Of a stretch of 27,712 nucleotides of DNA, positions 21,797-27,712 are shown piece after piece. The notes under the pieces were generated by a model, which saw only the letters and a program-made list of their open reading frames with translations, did not search any database and had not been told where the DNA came from. How positions within the stretch are numbered: position 1 is the first letter of the stretch; each line of letters starts with the position of its first letter. Position numbers and translations under genes: made by a program. The stretch is taken from NCBI GenBank assembly GCA_965371445.1, contig CBDUYN010000138.1:1-27712 (forward strand), written 5' to 3'. Source of the DNA: DASWIG01 sp965371445 (GTDB lineage Bacteria; Acidobacteriota; Thermoanaerobaculia; Multivoradales; J023).

Positions 21797-24700
21797 ATGA
21801 AGACGAAGCAGTTATGGATCTTGGGGTTCTGGTGGTTTGGGATTCTGGGGTGGTGTGGGATGGTGGAGGGGCAGTGGAAAGAGACCGGATATCTCCGAGA
21901 ATCACGACGAAATAGTACAGCAACGTTTCTCCCCTCGGGAAAGGTGCTTGTCGCCGGAGGTCACAACAGCAGAAGCTGGTTGTCGAGCGCCGAGCTTTAC
22001 GATCCGAGCACCGGCACCTGGGAGAGCACAGGAAACCTCGCCACGCCACGGAAGGAACACACGGCGACGCTTCTCCCCTCGGGGAAGGTGCTCCTCACCG
22101 GAGGATCCAACGACGGCTATTTGTCGAGCGCCGAGCTTTACGATCCGAGCACCAGGACCTGGGAGAGCACAGGAAACCTCGCCACGCCACGGAGAGAGCA
22201 CACGGCGACGCTTCTCCCCTCGGGAAAGGTGCTCGTCGCGGGGGGTTTCAACGGCGTCTATTTGTCGAGCGCCGAGCTTTACGATCCGAGCACCGGTACC
22301 TGGGAGAGCACCGGAAACCTCGCTACGCTACGCTATCTGCACACAGCGACGCTTCTCCCCTCGGGAAAGGTGCTCGTCGCGGCGGGCTTCAACGGCGGCG
22401 ATTTGTCGAGCGCCGAGCTTTACGATCCGAGCACCGGGACCTGGGTGAGCAGCGGGAACCTCGCCACGCCACGAGGAGCTCACACCGCGTCGCTTCTGCC
22501 CTCGGGAAAGGTGCTGGTCGCCGGAGGTCACAACCTCAGCTATCTGTCGAGCGCCGAGCTTTACGATCCGAGCACCGGGACCTGGGTGAGCACCGGAAAC
22601 CTCGCCACGCCACGAGGAATTCACACGGCGACGCTTCTTCTCTCAGGGAGGGTGCTCGTAGCCGGAGGGTACATCGCTTTGTCGAGCGCCGAGCTTTACC
22701 AGGTCTCCGCTCCACCGAGCTCTCGCTCCCCAATGATCCAATCGACGTCACAGGTGCTCCGCTTTGGTGACCTGTTCACAGTGACAGGGACCCGATTCCA
22801 CGGTGACTCTGAAGCGAGCAGCGGCAACACCGGGAGCTCCGCCGTCAACTACCCCCTCCTCCATCTCCGCAGCCTCGACGGAACCATGCACTACTGGCTG
22901 ACGCCCGATCCCCGACTCAATTTCTGGGACGACCCGATGACTCTCACCGTCAGCGAGTTCCCGCAGACCCTCAATCCCGGTCTTTACCTCCTCACGGTCA
23001 TCGTCGCCGGAGTCCCGAGCGAGGACGTCCTTGTCGAATTCGAGTGCAGCCTGGTCATCACAACAGGCCCAACCGATCAAACAGTCGCGATCGGTGAAAC
23101 CGCCACCTTTACCGTCGAATCCCAGGGCGGACGCTGGTTCCAATGGCAACGCGCCGGTATCGACATCCTGGGCGCTACCGGCCCAAGCTACACGACACCC
23201 CCGCTCACTGTCGCCGATCCCGGCACCACCGCCTACCGCGTCCTCGTGGACAGCGGCTGCACCAGTCAATACTCCGAGACCGCGACGCTCACCCTCGCCG
23301 ACGACATCGGCCCTTTGGTTCAGATCACCTCTCCCGTCGGCGGCGAACGCTGGCCTCTCTCCTCCCCGGGCGAGCCGCACACCGAGCTTCTCACCTGGGC
23401 GATGGCCGACAACATCCGAACCTGCCGAGTCGACATCGCCCTTCTGCACTCCGACGACGCCGGTCAGACCTGGCAGGAGACTCCGCCCGGCGGCGGCCTT
23501 CCGGCCACTTTCGGTGCCACGGAGCCTTGCCTCTACCCCGGCGAGCAGACGACGAGCTTCGAGTACACCGTCCCCGAAAGCTTGCCCTCCGGCGCGGTCG
23601 GCTCGCTCTACAAGCTCCGCGTCCGCGTGACCGATCTGGGCGGGCACGTCACGGAAGCTGTCAGTCCCAATCCGTTCCACATCGTCCAGCCTACCCCCGA
23701 CGTCAAAACCCTTCTTCTTACCAACTTGCCGCGAATGCAGACGAAGATGGGCCTGACAGCGGACCAGATCCAAGCACTTCGCAATGAGCTCCGGAATCTC
23801 GCCGAGCACACCCGCGTGCAGGGTGAGGTCATCGACCTGGATGCAGTCACCTCCCTCGGCGCTCTCTACGCCGCCTGGGACGGCGGCCCCGCCACCGCGA
23901 ACGACGTCCTCTTCGCCGAGGGCGGTCTCCACGATCACCTTCTCTCCCTCCTAGAGACCTATCCGGGCGTCGAGAACCTTCTCCTCTTAGGCGACGACCG
24001 TATCGTCCCCATGGCGCGGCTTGAAGATCGCACCTCCCTCTATCCCGAAAGCCGTTATACCGACGTCCCGTCGGCGAGCACGATCGGGCAGGCCCTGGCT
24101 GCCGACCAATACCTTTCCGACGACCCTCTCGCCGTCCTTCGTCCACTGCGTCCTGACGAGCTCGACGACGAGGCCCTCCTCCCCGACCTCGCCGCCGGAC
24201 GCCTCGTCGAGACCCCCGAAGAGATCATCCACGCCATCGCCACCTACCTTGGTCAGGACGGCATCCTCGACCTCACCACGACCAACGATAGAGTCCTGGT
24301 GACAGCCTACGACTTCCTACGCGACTCGGGGCGCAAGGTCCGCCGCCGATGGAACGCGGCCTTCGGCCTGGGCGACGATCCTCTGACCGCCTTCGTCGAT
24401 GGTGTGCTTCTCACCCACGACTGGAACCTCACCAACGTCGAAGCACGGCGTACCGCCCTGCGCGACCGCATCGCTTTGCATGGCGGCGGCATCCTGAGCC
24501 TCAGCGGTCACGCCACCCACTACGAAGAAGGAGTACCGGGGCAGGACCGCTTCGACATTCAGGGTCTCCCGGTGTCCGAAATCTACGGACCCGACGATTG
24601 CGCCACGCCGACGTCCGGAGCCCTTGACCTTGCCGGCGCTGTCGTCTACGCCGTCGGCTGCCACGGCGGGTTGTCCGTTCCCGGAAGCTGTGCCACCGAC

Positions 24701-26830
24701 GCCGACCGCTCTCTCGACCTGCCACAGAGCTTCCTGGGCCGTGGCGCCTCCGCCTACGTTGCCAACAGTGGCTTCGGCTGGGGCCTGAAGAAAGGCATCG
24801 GCCTGAGCGAGCGGCTCGTCCTCCTGCTGACGGAAGAGCTCACCCGAGGCGACGAGCTCGTCGCCGTCGGCGACGCCGTCCGACGCGTCAAGGAACGCTA
24901 CTACCTGGAATCGCCGCGTTACGACGCCTACGACGTCAAGACCTCGCTGCAATGGACCCTCTACGGCTTTCCCATGTACGCCGTCAAGACGGGCATCGCG
25001 TCTACCAGCCTGAGCGCGCGCCGCGCCGCGCCCTCGGGCGACGGCAGCGAACGCTTCGGAAGCGTCACCATCGACCGGACGACGCATCGGACGGCCCTGC
25101 CGTCGCACCTGACGCGCCTCGAGCTCCAATTCGACTTCACCGCCCCAGGCGTCTACGCCAAGTACGACGCCGACGGCGAGATCGTCACCGTGCCAGGCTG
25201 CCCGCATCTCGACGGCTGCTACTACACCTTGAACGGCCTCGTCGAACGCGCCACCGGCGAATCCGACTTGCCGCTCGAGCCCTATTTCATCTACGACTCC
25301 CGCCTCTCCGGGACCAGCCAGCACGGCGTCCTCTGGCTCGGCGGTCCCTACGTCAGCGAAGGCAATTGGACGCCGGTGATCGGCGAGATGGTCTCCAACA
25401 ACCCCGACGAGGTCGAACCCAGCCCGTTGCCGCGCAAGATTCTCACCTCGCCCCGCGCGCCGCGCAAGCCACGCCGCTCGCTCGATGGTAGCGAAGTCGG
25501 CTGCCCGACCTGGGACGACGAGGTCAACAGCATCGTCCTGCCGTCCGGCGAGCTGGTCCTCGACCCGGTGTCGGGCGAAGCGACCCACCGGCTGTTCCAG
25601 GAAGTCGACCTGGAGGGTTTCTACTTCAACAATCCGGACAACCCGGACGAAAACTGCGATCGGGACGGTCCCGAATTCGGCGCCGGGCCTTTTCACGAGC
25701 TGAAGGGTGCGACCTTGCACTGGTCCGTATCGGTCACCGACGCGTCCGGCGTGTGGCGGGTCGTGGCGGTGTGGGACGACGAAGCGTCCGGGCGGTGGCG
25801 TCCGGTGGAGCTGGAATATGACGCGATCAGAGGCCACTGGACCGGCAGCCTGCCGTCCGCCGGACGCGAACAGATCACCTATACCCTGCAGGCCGTCGAC
25901 CAGCGCGGCAACGTCCGTTGGCAGGAGTTCTCCGCGCCGACGCCGGAGTCGGGAATCGATCTCGGACTCGTCGACACCATCGACGTGGAGATCACGTCCG
26001 GCAGCGCCGAGATCGCCGTGACGCTCGACGCGTCGCCCGATCCGGTCATCGCGGGCGATCCGCTCAACCTCACGGTTCGGATCACCAACCATGGTGTCGA
26101 TCCGGCCAGCGACCTCGCCGCGGATCTGAGCCTACCGGTCGACGCGATCTACGTCATCGACGGCGGTCCCGGCTGGAGCTGCGAGCTCGACGTCGGCGAT
26201 CTTTTCTGCGACGGCGGGACCCTCGAAGCGGGCCTGACGTCGCAGCTCGACGTCCTCCTTCTCGCTCCCAGCACCGGCGGAGCGTACGGGTTGAGCGTCT
26301 GCGTGAGCGCCGCGGAGGAGGATCCCGACCCGGGCAACGATTGCGCCGACGCCGGCGTCGTGGTCATCGACGACTCGATGACCGATCTGGCCATCGCCAA
26401 GAGCGCCGACGGCGACGATCCGACGCCGGGTACGCTGATCACCTACTCGATTTTGGTCAGCAACCGGGGTCCCAACCCGGCCTACGGGGCGCTCGTCGAG
26501 GACGTCTTTCCGCCCGAGCTGATCGACGTGGCATGGGCGTGTGAGGCCACCGTTGGCTCGTCGTGTACGGCGTCCGGGTCGGGGAACATCCTCGACACGG
26601 TCGACATGGCGTCGGACGCTGCGCTTCTCTATATCGCGGCCGCTACGATAGGACCGGCGGTCGCCGGGCCGATTACGAACGTCGCTACCGTCGAGCTGCC
26701 GGCGTCGATGGAGGACATCGTGCCGGGCAACAACCTCTCGGCGGTCACCACGCCGGGCGAGATCCTCTTCGGCGACGGCTTTGAAACCGGTGATACCACG
26801 CGGTGGTCGAGCACCAGGGGAGGGGAGTGA
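21797..26830 (+). CDS. Secreted Kelch-Ig-gingipain-like (C25) multidomain protease
   Basis: This 1677-residue protein begins at an ATG with GGAGG 8 nt upstream and a signal peptide (MKTKQLWILGFWWFGILGWC, cleavage likely after VEG). Domains: Kelch blades of 47 residues (about 30-305, SSAELYDPSTGTW ... HTATLLPSGKVLVAGG); an early-set domain (about 310-415); Ig-like folds (about 415-630); a C25 gingipain-like domain (about 634-1068) with PDLAAGRLVETPEE, His905 in SLSGHATHYE and Cys955 in VYAVGCHGG; a long linker; two CARDB/DUF11-type beta domains (about 1390-1650); and a tail FGDGFETGDTTRWS. Gingipains are caspase-fold cysteine proteases. An extracellular or surface protease with binding repeats is inferred. 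A tandem paralogue follows 157 bp later. Promoter: sigma-54 type at 21736. Confidence 0.88.
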   Translation: MKTKQLWILGFWWFGILGWCGMVEGQWKETGYLRESRRNSTATFLPSGKVLVAGGHNSRSWLSSAELYDPSTGTWESTGNLATPRKEHTATLLPSGKVLLTGGSNDGYLSSAELYDPSTRTWESTGNLATPRREHTATLLPSGKVLVAGGFNGVYLSSAELYDPSTGTWESTGNLATLRYLHTATLLPSGKVLVAAGFNGGDLSSAELYDPSTGTWVSSGNLATPRGAHTASLLPSGKVLVAGGHNLSYLSSAELYDPSTGTWVSTGNLATPRGIHTATLLLSGRVLVAGGYIALSSAELYQVSAPPSSRSPMIQSTSQVLRFGDLFTVTGTRFHGDSEASSGNTGSSAVNYPLLHLRSLDGTMHYWLTPDPRLNFWDDPMTLTVSEFPQTLNPGLYLLTVIVAGVPSEDVLVEFECSLVITTGPTDQTVAIGETATFTVESQGGRWFQWQRAGIDILGATGPSYTTPPLTVADPGTTAYRVLVDSGCTSQYSETATLTLADDIGPLVQITSPVGGERWPLSSPGEPHTELLTWAMADNIRTCRVDIALLHSDDAGQTWQETPPGGGLPATFGATEPCLYPGEQTTSFEYTVPESLPSGAVGSLYKLRVRVTDLGGHVTEAVSPNPFHIVQPTPDVKTLLLTNLPRMQTKMGLTADQIQALRNELRNLAEHTRVQGEVIDLDAVTSLGALYAAWDGGPATANDVLFAEGGLHDHLLSLLETYPGVENLLLLGDDRIVPMARLEDRTSLYPESRYTDVPSASTIGQALAADQYLSDDPLAVLRPLRPDELDDEALLPDLAAGRLVETPEEIIHAIATYLGQDGILDLTTTNDRVLVTAYDFLRDSGRKVRRRWNAAFGLGDDPLTAFVDGVLLTHDWNLTNVEARRTALRDRIALHGGGILSLSGHATHYEEGVPGQDRFDIQGLPVSEIYGPDDCATPTSGALDLAGAVVYAVGCHGGLSVPGSCATDADRSLDLPQSFLGRGASAYVANSGFGWGLKKGIGLSERLVLLLTEELTRGDELVAVGDAVRRVKERYYLESPRYDAYDVKTSLQWTLYGFPMYAVKTGIASTSLSARRAAPSGDGSERFGSVTIDRTTHRTALPSHLTRLELQFDFTAPGVYAKYDADGEIVTVPGCPHLDGCYYTLNGLVERATGESDLPLEPYFIYDSRLSGTSQHGVLWLGGPYVSEGNWTPVIGEMVSNNPDEVEPSPLPRKILTSPRAPRKPRRSLDGSEVGCPTWDDEVNSIVLPSGELVLDPVSGEATHRLFQEVDLEGFYFNNPDNPDENCDRDGPEFGAGPFHELKGATLHWSVSVTDASGVWRVVAVWDDEASGRWRPVELEYDAIRGHWTGSLPSAGREQITYTLQAVDQRGNVRWQEFSAPTPESGIDLGLVDTIDVEITSGSAEIAVTLDASPDPVIAGDPLNLTVRITNHGVDPASDLAADLSLPVDAIYVIDGGPGWSCELDVGDLFCDGGTLEAGLTSQLDVLLLAPSTGGAYGLSVCVSAAEEDPDPGNDCADAGVVVIDDSMTDLAIAKSADGDDPTPGTLITYSILVSNRGPNPAYGALVEDVFPPELIDVAWACEATVGSSCTASGSGNILDTVDMASDAALLYIAAATIGPAVAGPITNVATVELPASMEDIVPGNNLSAVTTPGEILFGDGFETGDTTRWSSTRGGE
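21980..22700 (+). repeat. 141-bp tandem coding repeats in Kelch gene 1
   Basis: Units begin with TTGTCGAGCGCCGAGCTTTA at 21980, 22121, 22262, 22403, about 22544 and 22679 (steps of 141 bp, the last 135). They remain very similar at the DNA level, including synonymous sites, implying recent amplification or gene conversion. Confidence 0.85.
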
Positions 26831-26837
26831 GCACGAT

Positions 26838-26855
26838 GGACGGTTCGGAGCGTCC
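26838..26855. promoter_or_regulatory. Candidate activator site before Kelch gene 2
   Basis: GGACGGTTCGGAGCGTCC (GGACG-N8-CGTCC) is 16/18 identical to the site at 21648 and lies about 81 bp before the -24 element, the same placement as in gene 1. Confidence 0.4.
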
Positions 26856-26926
26856 GCGGAGATGGCGTGGAGCGTCCATGGAGGGTTGGACGGGAAGCTG
26901 GGAAGGCGATCCGGGCGGTCTGGGGG

Positions 26927-26942
26927 TGGCACGAGGCTTGCT
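26927..26942 (+). promoter_or_regulatory. Sigma-54-type promoter of Kelch gene 2
   Basis: TGGCACGAGGCTTGCT is a full match to the TGGCACG-N4-TTGCW consensus with the strict 10-nt gap between GG and GC. The GC is 47 nt before the ATG, identical to gene 1. Confidence 0.82.
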
Positions 26943-26987
26943 GCTCCTGGGAGAGACGGTTGGACACTCGACTTGGAGGTTACCAGC

Positions 26988-27712
26988 ATGAAGACGAAGC
27001 GGTTGTGGATCTTGGGGTTCTGGTGGTTTGGGATTCTGGCTTGTTGCTGGATGGTGGAGGGTCAGTGGAAGGAGACGGGATATCTCCGAGTGGCGCGATC
27101 TTGGCACACATCGACACTTCTGCCTTCGGGGATGGTCCTTGTCGTCGGAGGTTATAACCTCGGCCATTTGTCGAGCGCCGAACTTTACGATCCGAGCACG
27201 GGGACATGGGAGAGCACAGGAAACCTCGCCAAGTCAAGATTCCGGCACACGGCGACGCTTCTGCCCTCGGGAAAGGTCCTCGTCGCCGGAGGCGTCGGCA
27301 ATTTGGCGAGTGGCGAGCTTTACGATCCGAGCACAGGAGACTGGGCGAGTACAGGAAACCTCGCCAAACCAAGGTACTGGCACACGGCGACGCTTCTGCC
27401 CTCGGGAAAGGTCCTCGTGGTTGGTGGGTACAACAGCAGCTATTTGTCGAGCGCCGAGCTTTATGATCCGAGCACGGGTAACTGGGAAAGCATCGGAGCG
27501 CTTGCCACGGCACGAAGAGATCACACGGCTACACTGTTGCCCTCGGGGAAAGTTCTCGTTGCCGGCGGATACAACGGCAGCTACTTATCGAGCGCCGAGC
27601 TTTACGATCCGAGCACGGGAAACTGGGAGAGTGCCGGAACACTTGCCACGCCACGAGGAGATCACACGGCTACACTGTTGCCCTCGGGGAAAGTTCTCGT
27701 TGCCGGCGGATA
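26988..27712 (+). CDS. Secreted Kelch-repeat protein, cut by window end
   Basis: The first 241 residues are visible; the frame is open at the window end. It starts MKTKRLWILGFWWFGILACC, nearly identical to the signal peptide of the preceding gene, although ILAC here could also be a weak lipobox. Kelch blades follow (SSAELYDPSTGTWESTGNLA, HTATLLPSGKVLVAGG) with units near 27168, 27303, 27444 and 27585. GGAGG lies about 10 nt before the ATG, and the upstream 150 bp matches the upstream region of gene 1. It is a tandem paralogue; whether it also carries a protease domain cannot be seen. Confidence 0.9.
   Translation, partial: MKTKRLWILGFWWFGILACCWMVEGQWKETGYLRVARSWHTSTLLPSGMVLVVGGYNLGHLSSAELYDPSTGTWESTGNLAKSRFRHTATLLPSGKVLVAGGVGNLASGELYDPSTGDWASTGNLAKPRYWHTATLLPSGKVLVVGGYNSSYLSSAELYDPSTGNWESIGALATARRDHTATLLPSGKVLVAGGYNGSYLSSAELYDPSTGNWESAGTLATPRGDHTATLLPSGKVLVAGG

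Noticed and set aside
24317..26092. 591-codon minus-strand open frame opposite the C25 region
   Set aside because: The plus strand carries recognisable catalytic motifs and domains; the antisense product shows no motif or SD.
1..27712. tRNA, rRNA or riboswitch genes
   Set aside because: No cloverleaf with GTTCRANNC, rRNA-like conserved stretch or known riboswitch core was recognised by eye.

Overview
This is a high-GC bacterial chromosome window with no rRNA, tRNA or CRISPR array. The base composition, the Shine-Dalgarno sites, the ECF-sigma/zinc-finger/TPR-CHAT gene arrangement, and secreted proteins ending in a tail of the form F-x-DGFE[S/T]GD-x-x-x-WS together suggest an Acidobacteriota-like (possibly Thermoanaerobaculia) Gram-negative organism. 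This placement is an inference; Myxococcota or Gemmatimonadota cannot be excluded.

Layout. (1) 1-7100 is mostly minus-strand accessory and housekeeping genes: a small membrane protein, a frameshifted secreted Cys-rich/Ca-loop protein, the pair ybdK-like carboxylate-amine ligase plus fxsA, a plus-strand amidohydrolase that has lost its middle (pseudogene), and a secreted C39/papain-like protein. (2) 7103-13469 is a compact minus-strand operon: ECF sigma factor, then a 1163-residue protein joining an anti-sigma zinc finger, a membrane helix, TPR-like helices and a CHAT caspase-fold protease, then a membrane-anchored subtilisin-like protease. A hairpin plus T-run terminator follows it. (3) 13672-14844 is a NamZ-like exo-muramidase, divergent with only 20 bp between start codons from a second regulatory operon. 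(4) 14865-21369 is that second operon: a sigma-like protein, a membrane anti-sigma-like protein, a higBA toxin-antitoxin insertion, a broken chimeric copy of the first two genes, a 42-bp-period palindromic array, REP-like hairpins, a sigma-54-type promoter, and a CHAT-TM-TPR protein. (5) 21370-27712 holds a 36-bp perfect palindrome and two tandem paralogous secreted Kelch genes. Each Kelch gene has a sigma-54-type -24/-12 promoter exactly 47 nt before its ATG. The first also carries a gingipain-like (C25) caspase-fold protease domain.

How the genes may work together. The window concentrates regulated proteolysis: three clan-CD caspase-fold proteases (two CHAT, one C25-like), one subtilase and one papain-like protein. 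Sigma and anti-sigma genes and sigma-54-type promoters lie among them. The first CHAT protein is physically fused to the anti-sigma module of its own sigma factor. This suggests a protease-gated transcription switch, conceptually similar to the Csx29/Csx30/sigma circuit of type III-E CRISPR but with the parts fused and placed across the membrane. The second locus seems to be a related but rearranged cassette. These functional links are hypotheses drawn from gene order, domain residues and promoter motifs; no experiment or database search was available.
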